From an uncultured Bacteroidota bacterium (lineage in GTDB: Bacteria > Bacteroidota > Bacteroidia > Chitinophagales > Chitinophagaceae), in the NCBI GenBank assembly GCA_903929195.1, contig CAIYTT010000226.1, positions 1 to 44,149 on the forward strand: DNA of 44,149 bases, read 5' to 3'. The notes under the pieces were generated by a model that did not search any database, was not told where the DNA came from, and saw nothing but the letters and a program-made list of their open reading frames with translations. Shown piece by piece: positions 1-6,624 of this stretch. The first letter of the stretch is position 1, and the number at the start of each line of letters is the position of its first letter. The position numbers and the translations under genes are program-made.

Positions 1-92
1 ATCACGGCCAACCCGCTACATCTCGTTTTTTCTACTCCCTACTCTAAGAACTTTTCCCTTTCCTCTTTTTTACTCTTTTCAGAAACGGAGTG

Positions 93-123
93 CAAAGGTA
101 TATTCTTATTTCCATTCAACAAA
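93..123 (-). promoter_or_regulatory. Strong Bacteroidota-type promoter firing leftward
   Basis: On the minus strand TACCTTTG (93-100) matches the Bacteroidota -7 consensus TAnnTTTG exactly. TTTG (120-123) lies 19 nt upstream as the -33 element, and an A/T-rich tract follows further upstream. The start-side sequence TACCTTTGCACTCCG resembles the promoters that precede rRNA/tRNA operons in this phylum (family knowledge, not checked). The predicted transcript starts near base 86 and leaves the window to the left, so the gene it serves is not visible. Confidence 0.65.
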
Positions 124-507
124 ATTTATTTTTAAATTTTACCGAACTTTTTTCAAACAAAGAACTTTTTAAAAACCGGCTTGCTTTCAAATCGGGCGAC
201 GAAGATAAGGGCTGTAATCTTAGTAGAAAAATATTTTTTCACATTAATATAATCATACTTTTTATTTTATTGATTATTATTGTTTTAAATTGAAAAATAT
301 TATTTTCTCTTCCATAAATAATTTATTAGAACTACAACAGTATCCTATGCAACCCCCTAATTTATAGATTTAAAGTTGTAAAAAATAAGTACAAAAATTT
401 CCATTAAACACATCGAAATTGCATTTAGTGCTATTTAAAATAGGATAAAAATAGCTCATTCTGCTTCTTTTAATCCTTCTACATCACTATTATACCTAAA
501 ACCCTGC

Positions 508-515
508 TATCTTTA
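508..515 (+). promoter_or_regulatory. -7 promoter element for the 532 gene
   Basis: TATCTTTA differs from TAnnTTTG only in the last base and lies 16 nt before the GTG start at 532, leaving a very short 5' leader. No clear -33 TTG was found. Confidence 0.4.
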
Positions 516-531
516 CATTTAAAAGCAGCTT

Positions 532-894
532 GTGTTCGATTTGAAATTATTTTTTAAAAACACGGTTACAAAACCACCCTTATTATTTCCTTTTGTAGCA
601 GCGTTTCATATACTTGGCTTAGTATGGATACTATATAGCGTAAGAACAGCTCCGTTTTTGGGGGCAGAATGGTTGCAAGTTGCCTATATGCTGGTCTATT
701 GCATTTGCTGGCTTGGTGCATGCAACTTAAATAAAAAGTTTGCTTTAGGTTATATGGCGATAACTTTACTTAATACTATATTATACTTATCGCTAAAAGG
801 GAATTACAATAAAGATATTTTTACAAGCTCCCTTTTTCCGGTTGATTGTATTTTTAGCTTTTTTCTTCTGTTCTTTTATAAAAAGTTTCAATAA
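532..894 (+). CDS. Small four-helix membrane protein, function unknown
   Basis: A 120-residue protein starting at GTG. Hydropathy by eye gives four membrane spans, about residues 17-38, 47-66, 70-88 and 102-119, with short charged loops; there is no cleavable signal peptide. I do not recognise a named family. Its TAA stop overlaps the ATG of the following metal-binding protein gene (shared A at 894), which implies translational coupling. A role connected with uptake or placement of that protein is possible but is inference only. No start other than GTG preserves the first membrane segment. Confidence 0.6.
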   Translation: MFDLKLFFKNTVTKPPLLFPFVAAFHILGLVWILYSVRTAPFLGAEWLQVAYMLVYCICWLGACNLNKKFALGYMAITLLNTILYLSLKGNYNKDIFTSSLFPVDCIFSFFLLFFYKKFQ

Positions 895-1670
895 TGGGCT
901 ACCGTACTGTTATAGATATGACAGGTAGAGAAGTAAAAATACCTGTGTTACCGCAACGAATCATATCTTTAGTTCCTTCTCAAACAGAGCTTTTGTTTCA
1001 TTTAGGGTTGAGTACGGAGGTTATCGGTATAACTAAATTTTGTATTCACCCTTTAGAATGGTACAAGAATAAATCTAGAATGGGCGGTACAAAAAATCTT
1101 AACATCCGAAAAATCAGTGCTTTAAAACCCGATTTGATAATTGCAAATAAAGAAGAAAATACTAAGGAACAAATAGAAATACTTGCTACAGAATTTCCGG
1201 TTTGGGTTAGCGATATTAAAACAATACACGATGCTGCAACAATGATAAACCAAATAGGCATATTGGTAAATAAAGAAGAGCAGGCAACAACCATAAGCAG
1301 CCGGATACAGAATGATTTTGCTAATTTACCCTCTATACCCAAACAAAGAGTAGCTTACCTAATATGGAAAAAACCATGGATGTGTGCAGGTGGCGATACT
1401 TTTATAAACAATATTATAGAGCAAATGGGTTGGGTAAATGTATTTGCTGATAAAATGCGATACCCTGAAATCAATTTGTCTGCAATTATAAATAACAATA
1501 CAGACAGGGTACTCCTTTCTTCGGAACCTTACCCGTTTAAAGAACGAAATTTGCAAGAACTACAAACATTATTGCCAGATATAAAAATACAATTAATAGA
1601 CGGAGAAATGTTTAGCTGGTATGGCAGCCACTTATTGCTTACATGCAATTATTTACAAAGTATTGTTTAG
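894..1670 (+). CDS. Helical-backbone metal receptor (BtuF/TroA-like binding protein)
   Basis: A 258-residue protein of the periplasmic-binding-protein 2 fold (Peripla_BP_2, as in BtuF/FhuD). The N-terminal MTGREVKIP and RIISLVPSQTELLFHLGL segments are the family's opening strand and helix; LKPDLIIANKEEN (about 80-92) is the usual core strand; WMCAGGDTFINNIIEQMGW (about 163-181) opens the second lobe. Family members bind cobalamin, haem, siderophore-iron or metal ions. The copy starts directly with the mature domain and has no signal peptide, as is frequent for Bacteroidota members annotated 'helical backbone metal receptor', so its compartment and ligand are uncertain. No permease or ATPase gene is nearby. 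It is coupled by a 1-nt overlap to the upstream membrane protein. Confidence 0.85.
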   Translation: MGYRTVIDMTGREVKIPVLPQRIISLVPSQTELLFHLGLSTEVIGITKFCIHPLEWYKNKSRMGGTKNLNIRKISALKPDLIIANKEENTKEQIEILATEFPVWVSDIKTIHDAATMINQIGILVNKEEQATTISSRIQNDFANLPSIPKQRVAYLIWKKPWMCAGGDTFINNIIEQMGWVNVFADKMRYPEINLSAIINNNTDRVLLSSEPYPFKERNLQELQTLLPDIKIQLIDGEMFSWYGSHLLLTCNYLQSIV

Positions 1671-1832
1671 CAAATATTATTACAGCTTTATCAAGGTAAA
1701 TACCGTTATAGACGGAGTTTATTTGGAGTTCAAGATGCCCTGCGGAACATCTTGAACAACGGGGAGCGTAAAAAAACGAATGCCGAACTTGAAAATGAAA
1801 CAGATATTTATTTAAGAAAAATGAAACATTAA
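1671..1832 (+). pseudogene. Coding-like C-terminal gene fragment without a start
   Basis: From 1671 to the TAA at 1830-1832 the frame directly following the previous stop stays open and reads like real protein: YRYRRSLFGVQDALRNILN (about 1701-1757), then NGERKKTNAELENETDIYLR, ending KMKH. It has no ATG, GTG or TTG at a sensible place, and its composition is less AT-biased than the flanks. I read it as the tail of a gene truncated where the restriction island joins the chromosome. I do not recognise the family. The same DNA holds a 10-bp inverted repeat (1728-1737/1748-1757), so a structural element is an alternative reading. Confidence 0.3.
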
Positions 1833-1839
1833 TGATTTG

Positions 1840-1893
1840 GTAAGTAAAAGGTTCAATAATAGTTATGTTATCAATAAACTTTTACTTACTTTG
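1840..1893 (+). promoter_or_regulatory. hsdM promoter overlapped by an inverted repeat (candidate operator)
   Basis: GTAAGTAAAAG (1840-1850) and CTTTTACTTAC (1879-1889) form a perfect 11-bp inverted repeat separated by 28 nt. The right arm runs into TTACTTTG (1886-1893), a one-mismatch fit to the -7 consensus TAnnTTTG, about 21 nt before the preferred ATG of hsdM. A protein bound across the arms would cover the -7 and the region upstream of -33, so this is a candidate operator controlling the R-M operon. The binder is unknown; the HTH and KilA-N proteins of the same operon are candidates. Confidence 0.45.
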
Positions 1894-1913
1894 CTGCAAA
1901 CTAATCATTGCAA

Positions 1914-2609
1914 ATGTCAGAAGGCCAAAAGAAAAATTTAGAACAGCAACTTTGGAACATTGCCGACACCCTAAGAGGGCGTATGAATGCCGATGAATTT
2001 AGGGATTATATTTTAGGGTTTATTTTTTATAAATACCTGTCCGAAAAAATGAATTTGTATGCAAATACTATTCTTAAACAGGATAAAATTAGCTACTCGA
2101 ACATTAACGAGAAAACCGAAGAGGGCAAACAGTATTTGGAAGCAATAAAGCACGAAGCAATTTTAAAATTAGGCTACTTTTTAAAACCTTCAGAACTGTT
2201 TACGCAGATTGCCAAACGAGGTAATACCGAAGAAACAGAGCAAAAAACAAGCACAAAGAACAATTTTATTTTAGAAGACCTTGCCACAATATTGAAAAAT
2301 ATTGAGCAAAGCACTATGGGTACAGATAGTGAAGACGAATTTGATAACCTATTTGAAGACCTTGATTTAAGCAGTACCAAATTAGGACGCACGGAAACCG
2401 AGAAAAATACTTTGATTGCCAAAGTATTAGCCCATTTAGATAAAATAGATTTTTTATTGGAAGATACCGAATTAGATATTTTGGGCGATGCTTACGAATA
2501 TTTAATAGGGCAGTTTGCAAGCGGAGCTGGTAAGAAAGCAGGCGAATTTTACACCCCGCAGGAAGTATCTAAAATATTAGCAAAATTAGTAACCACCGGA
2601 AAAAAGTAA
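1914..2609 (+). CDS. hsdM: Type I R-M methyltransferase HsdM, N-terminal part (frameshifted)
   Basis: The first 232 residues of HsdM, the N6-adenine methyltransferase subunit of a type I restriction-modification complex (M2S, R2M2S). The opening helical domain (LWNIADTLRGRMNADEFRDY, then FIFYKYLSEKM) is the HsdM_N domain; GDAYEYLIGQFASGAGKKAG and EFYTPQEVSKILAKL lead into the AdoMet-binding domain. Translation ends at TAA 2607-2609, just before motif I. ATG 1914 is preferred to the in-frame TTG 1908 because homologues begin close to this Met. Alone this piece lacks both the AdoMet-binding motif I and the NPPF motif, so it cannot methylate. See the frameshift at 2600-2606 and the second part. 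Confidence 0.85.
   Translation: MSEGQKKNLEQQLWNIADTLRGRMNADEFRDYILGFIFYKYLSEKMNLYANTILKQDKISYSNINEKTEEGKQYLEAIKHEAILKLGYFLKPSELFTQIAKRGNTEETEQKTSTKNNFILEDLATILKNIEQSTMGTDSEDEFDNLFEDLDLSSTKLGRTETEKNTLIAKVLAHLDKIDFLLEDTELDILGDAYEYLIGQFASGAGKKAGEFYTPQEVSKILAKLVTTGKK
2600..2606 (+). other. hsdM: One-base frameshift in an A6 tract splitting hsdM
   Basis: The tract is six A (2600-2605) followed by G. Removing one A gives ...G K S K L K S V Y D P T C G S G S..., which joins both halves and restores the AdoMet motif I (DPTCGSGS, 2626-2649). With six A the frame stops at 2607. The change is a +1 insertion relative to the intact gene. It could be a real null mutation, a phase-variable homopolymer state, or a sequencing/assembly error. 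Confidence 0.85.
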
Positions 2610-2652
2610 ACTAAAATCTGTTTATGACCCCACTTGCGGTTCGGGTTCATTA

Positions 2653-3501
2653 TTGCTTAGGGTAGCCAAAGAAGTAAAAGAGGTATCTAAATTTTATGGG
2701 CAAGAATTAAACCGAACTACCTACAACCTTGCACGTATGAATATGATATTGCACGGTGTACATTATAAACAATTTGACATAAGGCAAGAAGATACTTTAG
2801 AAAGACCCCAACATATAGAAAACAGGTTTGAGGCAATAGTAGCAAACCCACCATTTAGTGCACAATGGAGTGCCAACCCGCTACACTTAACCGATGACCG
2901 GTTTAGCCAATATGGCAGGCTTGCACCCCGTTCGGCAGCCGATTTTGCATTTGTGCAGCACATGATACACCATTTAGCCGATAATGGAACAATGGCTATT
3001 GTGTTACCTCATGGAGTATTATTTAGAGGTGGTGCAGAAGCACATATTAGGACATACCTAATAGAAAATCGTAATTATTTAGATGCTGTTATTGGCTTGC
3101 CGGCTAATATTTTTTATGGTACAAGTATCCCTACCTGTATTTTAGTATTTAAAAAATGCAGAGAAAACCCAAACGACATTTTATTTATAGACAGCAGCAA
3201 GAATTTTGGTAAGGTAAGCAGCCAAAACTATTTGCGAAACGAAGATATAGACCAGATTATTAGCACTTACCGCAACCGGACGCACACACCAAAATACAGT
3301 TACATTGCAAGTTTACAGGAAGTAAAAGAAAACGACTATAACTTGAACATACCCCGTTATGTAGATACTTTTGAAGCAGAGGAGGTAATAGACCTTGTAG
3401 CCATAGCAAACGAATTGACAGCCATAGATACTGAAATGCAAAACACAGATAAGCAGATACAAGATTTTTGCAAACAGTTAAACATACCTACCCCCTTTTA
3501 A
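2653..3501 (+). CDS. hsdM: Type I R-M methyltransferase HsdM, C-terminal part (frameshifted)
   Basis: The continuation of HsdM in another frame. The homologous reading actually begins at 2608, right after the A6 tract, and includes motif I at 2626-2649; the first possible start codon is TTG 2653, so independent translation would lose motif I. NPPF (residues 65-68 here) is catalytic motif IV of the N6-adenine/gamma class; DFAFVQHMIHHL, GTMAIVLPHGVLFRGGAE and the IGLPANIFYGTSIPTCILVF block are conserved N6_Mtase segments. The C-terminal helical part (DLVAIANELTAIDTEMQ) packs against HsdS in known complexes. Together with 1914-2609 it amounts to about 528 residues, the usual HsdM length, with no other damage. 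Confidence 0.85.
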   Translation: MLRVAKEVKEVSKFYGQELNRTTYNLARMNMILHGVHYKQFDIRQEDTLERPQHIENRFEAIVANPPFSAQWSANPLHLTDDRFSQYGRLAPRSAADFAFVQHMIHHLADNGTMAIVLPHGVLFRGGAEAHIRTYLIENRNYLDAVIGLPANIFYGTSIPTCILVFKKCRENPNDILFIDSSKNFGKVSSQNYLRNEDIDQIISTYRNRTHTPKYSYIASLQEVKENDYNLNIPRYVDTFEAEEVIDLVAIANELTAIDTEMQNTDKQIQDFCKQLNIPTPF

Positions 3502-3547
3502 TAATATTCTGTATGGGAAGTGATGTTTTTATAATTTAGTAATTCCT

Positions 3548-3574
3548 CAGTTGTCAAGTATTTCTTGACTACTG
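3548..3574. repeat. Inverted repeat between hsdM and the KilA-N gene
   Basis: CAGTTGTCAAG (3548-3558) and CTTGACTACTG (3564-3574) pair over 11 bp with one mismatch around a 5-nt loop; a flanking T-A pair (3547/3575) extends it to 12. No T-run follows, so it fits an operator or mRNA hairpin better than a terminator. It lies 39 nt before the ATG of the KilA-N gene. Confidence 0.45.
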
Positions 3575-3612
3575 AAATATATTGCAATATTTGAAGTTAA
3601 AAGATTGACAAC

Positions 3613-4440
3613 ATGAATAATAAAAAATCAATTTTAAATATACAGGGAACTACTGTAACGATACTTTCTCAAAAGGAACACGATTATATTTCTCTTACAG
3701 ATATTGCGAAATACAGGAACCTTGAAGAACCTTTTTCTGTAATAAACAATTGGATGCGAAGCAGAAGCACTATTGATTTTTTGGGTTTATGGGAAAAACT
3801 AAACAACGATGGTTTTAAACCTATCGAATTCGATAGGTTTAAAACCGAAGCAGGTACTAATTACTTTGTTCTTTCCCCTCAAAGATGGATTGAAAGTACA
3901 GGTGCAATTGGTATAAATTCAAAATCAGGAAGATATGGCGGGACTTTTGCCCACAGGGATATTGCTTTTGAGTTTGCAAGCTGGATTTCATCGGAATTTA
4001 AACTTTATCTTATAACAGAATTTCAACGCCTTAAAGATGATGAAAATAAACGTTTGTCGCTTGAATGGAATTTAAACAGAACTTTATCGAAATTAAATTA
4101 CCGCATACATACCGATGCTATAAAACTGCATATTATACCCGAAAACATTACCAAAGAACAGGCAAACTTTGTGTATGCCAATGAAGCAGATATTTTGAAT
4201 GTTGCTTTATTTGGTAAAACTGCCAAACAATGGCGTGATGAGAACCCCGATAAAGAAGGCAATATAAGAGATTATGCCACTTTAGAACAATTATTGGTGC
4301 TTGCTAATATTGAAAGTATGAACGCCGAATTTATTAGAATAGAACTAAGCCCCAAAGACAGGTTGATAAAGCTAAATTTAATAGCCATTGCCCAATTAAA
4401 ATCAATTACCGCTAACCCAAACACTAAGAAACTGAAATAA
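3613..4440 (+). CDS. KilA-N domain protein inside the type I R-M operon
   Basis: A 275-residue protein with a KilA-N DNA-binding domain at about residues 5-110: YISLTDIAKYRN, then VINNWMRSRSTIDFLGLWE, FVLSPQRWIESTGAIGI, SGRYGGTFAHRDIAFEFASW and KLYLITEFQRLK are the family's conserved blocks. The C-terminal half (NEADILNVALFGKTAKQWR onward) is the extension seen in bacterial KilA-N proteins found next to restriction genes. KilA-N is known from phage and DNA-virus proteins; the function in R-M loci is not established to my knowledge. Its TAA overlaps the ATG of hsdS by 1 nt, so the two are translationally coupled, which argues for co-regulation or interaction with the specificity subunit (inference). 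A perfect 36-bp palindrome sits within the coding sequence at 3811-3846. Confidence 0.85.
   Translation: MNNKKSILNIQGTTVTILSQKEHDYISLTDIAKYRNLEEPFSVINNWMRSRSTIDFLGLWEKLNNDGFKPIEFDRFKTEAGTNYFVLSPQRWIESTGAIGINSKSGRYGGTFAHRDIAFEFASWISSEFKLYLITEFQRLKDDENKRLSLEWNLNRTLSKLNYRIHTDAIKLHIIPENITKEQANFVYANEADILNVALFGKTAKQWRDENPDKEGNIRDYATLEQLLVLANIESMNAEFIRIELSPKDRLIKLNLIAIAQLKSITANPNTKKLK
3811..3846. repeat. Perfect 36-bp palindrome inside the KilA-N gene
   Basis: The left arm GGTTTTAAACCTATCGAA (3811-3828) is followed immediately by its exact reverse complement (3829-3846), with no spacer. It encodes GFKPIEFDRFKT, a stretch that is itself part of the conserved KilA-N motif. Flanking bases do not extend the symmetry. 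Confidence 0.9.
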
Positions 4441-5630
4441 TGAAAACACCAAATAATAATATACCAAAATTGCGGTTCCCTGATTTTAGCGGTGAATGGG
4501 AAGAAAATAAATTGGGTGAAATATGTAAAATACAAACAGGTAATAAAGACACCCAAAATAAAGTTGAAAATGGTCTTTATCCGTTTTTTGTTCGTTCAAA
4601 TAATGTTGAAAGAATTAACTCTTATTCATTTGATGGTGAAGCAATACTAACTTCCGGTGATGGCGTGGGAGTGGGTAAAAATTATCATTATATCATTGGC
4701 AAATTTGATTATCATCAAAGGGTATATTGTCTAAACACATTTAATACTAATATAGTTGGCAAATACATATTTTATGTATTCTCTGAAAATTTTCAAAAAA
4801 GAGTAATTAAATTAAGTGCTAAAAATTCAGTCGATTCAGTAAGACGGGATTTTATTACAGATATGAAAATTTCCCTTCCCACCCTACCCGAACAAACCAA
4901 AATAGCCACCTTTCTAACAGCCATAGACGAAAAAATACAGCACCTAAGCAAGAAAAAAGCCCTTTTACAGCAATACAAAAAAGGGGTAATGCACAAAATC
5001 TTTAATCAGGAAATAAGATTTAAAGACGAAAACGGGAACAATTACCCAGATTGGGAAGAAAAGAAGTTGGGGGAAATTGGGGAATTTAAGAACGGTGTCA
5101 ATAAATCAAGACAAGATTTTGGTTTTGGCTTTCCATTTATTAATTTAATGGATGTTTTCGGGAAGTCAACTATTTCAAATCTCAAACTGGATTTAGTAAA
5201 TGTTAATGAAAAGGAACTCAAATTATATGAATTAAAAAAAGGAGATGTTTTATTTATTAGGTCTTCTGTAAAAAGGGAAGGTGTAGGGGAAACATCTTTA
5301 GTATTAGAGGATTTAAAAAATACAGTGTTTAGTGGTTTTTTAATAAGATTTCGTGATGAAAAAATAAAATTTGAAATAGGGTTCAAAAAATATTGTTTTT
5401 CAACTAAAAAATTTAGAGAAAATTTACTTTCCTTTAGTACAACAAGTGCAAATACTAATATAAACCAAGAATCATTAAATGAGTTATCTATTTCATTTCC
5501 AACTCTTCCTGAACAAACCAAAATTGCCACATTCTTAACTTCAATAGATGAAAAAATTGATTTTTTAATTAAGCAATTGGAAAATACCCAACAATATAAA
5601 AAAGGATTATTACAGCAAATGTTTTGTTAG
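4440..5630 (+). CDS. hsdS: Type I R-M specificity subunit HsdS
   Basis: A 396-residue protein that sets the DNA target of the type I complex through two target recognition domains (Methylase_S). TRD1 is about residues 1-150 (KLRFPDFSGEWEENKLGEIC at the start), followed by a conserved helix about 150-190 (LPTLPEQTKIATFLTAIDEK); TRD2 is about 200-350 (YPDWEEKKLGEIGEFKNG), followed by the second conserved helix 352-396 (FPTLPEQTKIATFLTSIDEK). Length and pseudo-twofold architecture are complete. The start ATG overlaps the stop of the KilA-N gene by 1 nt. The two helix repeats are also similar at DNA level (4880-4936 and 5502-5556), the usual substrate for TRD exchange. No second hsdS or invertase gene is in the window. 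Confidence 0.93.
   Translation: MKTPNNNIPKLRFPDFSGEWEENKLGEICKIQTGNKDTQNKVENGLYPFFVRSNNVERINSYSFDGEAILTSGDGVGVGKNYHYIIGKFDYHQRVYCLNTFNTNIVGKYIFYVFSENFQKRVIKLSAKNSVDSVRRDFITDMKISLPTLPEQTKIATFLTAIDEKIQHLSKKKALLQQYKKGVMHKIFNQEIRFKDENGNNYPDWEEKKLGEIGEFKNGVNKSRQDFGFGFPFINLMDVFGKSTISNLKLDLVNVNEKELKLYELKKGDVLFIRSSVKREGVGETSLVLEDLKNTVFSGFLIRFRDEKIKFEIGFKKYCFSTKKFRENLLSFSTTSANTNINQESLNELSISFPTLPEQTKIATFLTSIDEKIDFLIKQLENTQQYKKGLLQQMFC
4880..5556 (+). repeat. Pair of direct repeats bracketing TRD2 in hsdS
   Basis: 4880-4936 and 5502-5556 both encode P-T-L-P-E-Q-T-K-I-A-T-F-L-T-x-I-D-E-K-I and share most bases, including a run of GAACAAACCAAAAT. Such half-subunit repeats allow recombination that swaps recognition domains in type I S genes (established for the family). 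Only one copy of each TRD is present here, so there is no local partner for shuffling. Confidence 0.6.
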
Positions 5631-5678
5631 CATTGGCAGCACTAATTTTTTGAAAAAATAAACTTATAAGTTGATAGT

Positions 5679-6209
5679 ATGAAAATAGTTAGTATCTTTG
5701 CAAACAGGCTTTATGCTGTTCGTTATAAAGGGCAGCGAATAGATGAATTGCGTAGATTGATGAAACTTTGGCATGACCCTATGTATGTATATGCCTTTTT
5801 AAAAGAAAATGCTGCCGACCTCCCGCAAAATAAGACATTAGGAGAGTTGGTAGCAATAATTGCTGAAAATGCCAAAATAATAAATACTACGTTGCATGAA
5901 AAAGTAAAAAATAAGAATAACAGCCTTGATGAATTTTTTAAGCCTTTGAATAACCAGGAATACAGTGAGCGAATCTTATCATTACAAAAAGGCAGAGAGC
6001 AATATTTAAGGCTGTATGCAGTAAAAATAGGAAATAATTGTTTCGCAATAACAGGCGGGGCTATTAAATTCACTCATTTGATGCAGGACAGGCCGCACAC
6101 AAGTGTTGAATTGGATAAAATAAAATTATGTCGGGATTATTTTAATAACGCAGGTGTATTTGACGAAGATTCATTTTATGAACTGGTAAACGAACACAAC
6201 AATGACTAA
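5679..6209 (+). CDS. Toxin-like protein (possible RelE/HigB-type) paired with an HTH gene
   Basis: A 176-residue protein opening MKIVSIFANRLYAVRYKG. It has a helical middle (about 27-100) and a C-terminal block, LRLYAVKIGNNCFAITGGAI then KFTHLMQDRPHT, about residues 111-142. The last block resembles the 'R-x-Y-x-I-x-x-x-x-I-T-G-x-x-K' core of RelE/HigB-type toxins, though the protein is much longer than a typical RelE (about 90-110 aa). It overlaps the next gene, an XRE-type HTH protein, by 8 nt, the HigBA-like order with the toxin first. I infer a toxin-antitoxin or regulatory pair within the R-M operon. I cannot name the family with certainty, and no catalytic residue can be assigned. Confidence 0.6.
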   Translation: MKIVSIFANRLYAVRYKGQRIDELRRLMKLWHDPMYVYAFLKENAADLPQNKTLGELVAIIAENAKIINTTLHEKVKNKNNSLDEFFKPLNNQEYSERILSLQKGREQYLRLYAVKIGNNCFAITGGAIKFTHLMQDRPHTSVELDKIKLCRDYFNNAGVFDEDSFYELVNEHNND

Positions 6210-6615
6210 TAAAGAGAAATTTTTAACGTTGGTTACAGAAGACGGCAATGCAACAGTAAGAGAAATAGAATATAGATATAAAAACAGGGATTGGCTCACA
6301 GAATCGTTTCGGATAGCCATAAAGGTTTTAATGAGATTAGATGAGCTGAAATGGACACAAAAAGACCTTGCAGCAGCAATGGAAGTGAAACCACAGCAAG
6401 TAAATAGGATACTAAGGGGCAAACAAAATCTTACATTGGATACTTTGATTAAGCTACAAAACATTTTAGGAATAGGGTTATTGGCCTCTTTCGATGAAAA
6501 AAGTGAAGATAAGGTTGAAACAATAAATATACCCGAAAAAAAAGCAATACCAGTTTATCGAAAACGCAAATCAAACGAACCCTTGCCAGGTGCAGCAGCC
6601 CGGCAACAGTTATAA
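6202..6615 (+). CDS. XRE-family HTH protein (probable antitoxin/regulator)
   Basis: A 137-residue protein with a Cro/C1-type helix-turn-helix at about residues 48-95: LDELKWTQKDLAAAMEVKPQ then QVNRILRGKQNLTLDTLIKL. The N-terminal part (VREIEYRYKNRDWLTESF) is the HigA-like helical extension, and the C-terminal 40 residues are charged and probably flexible. It overlaps the upstream toxin-like gene by 8 nt and ends 9 nt before hsdR. Likely roles (inference) are neutralising the upstream product and autoregulating the operon, perhaps through the inverted repeats at 1840-1889 or 3548-3574. Confidence 0.8.
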   Translation: MTNKEKFLTLVTEDGNATVREIEYRYKNRDWLTESFRIAIKVLMRLDELKWTQKDLAAAMEVKPQQVNRILRGKQNLTLDTLIKLQNILGIGLLASFDEKSEDKVETINIPEKKAIPVYRKRKSNEPLPGAAARQQL

Positions 6616-6624
6616 CTTATAAGC

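Larger units (their letters stand above)
1..531. other. Intergenic/leader region without a supported gene
   Basis: AT-rich stretch before the first gene. A 67-codon frame at 90-293 exists but lies over a strong leftward promoter, is mostly Phe/Ile/Leu/Asn from A/T runs, and is not credible. The supported content is the leftward promoter near 93-123 and a rightward -7 element at 508-515. A second, weaker leftward -7-like octamer is seen at 200-207 (minus strand TATCTTCG). From 208 to 507 I see nothing else I can support. Confidence 0.6.

Noticed and set aside
90-293. 67-codon frame on the plus strand near the left edge
   Set aside because: It overlaps a strong leftward promoter, has low-complexity A/T-driven composition and no convincing start signal.
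2600-2614. Programmed -1 frameshift at A-AAA-AAG joining the hsdM halves
   Set aside because: The -1 frame reads GTA AAC TAA and stops at 2612-2614; the second half lies in the +1 frame.
5693-5700. Exact -7-like TATCTTTG with a TTG 19 nt upstream inside the start of the toxin-like gene
   Set aside because: It encodes the conserved N-terminal S-I-F-A residues; using it would remove the family start, so it is probably fortuitous.
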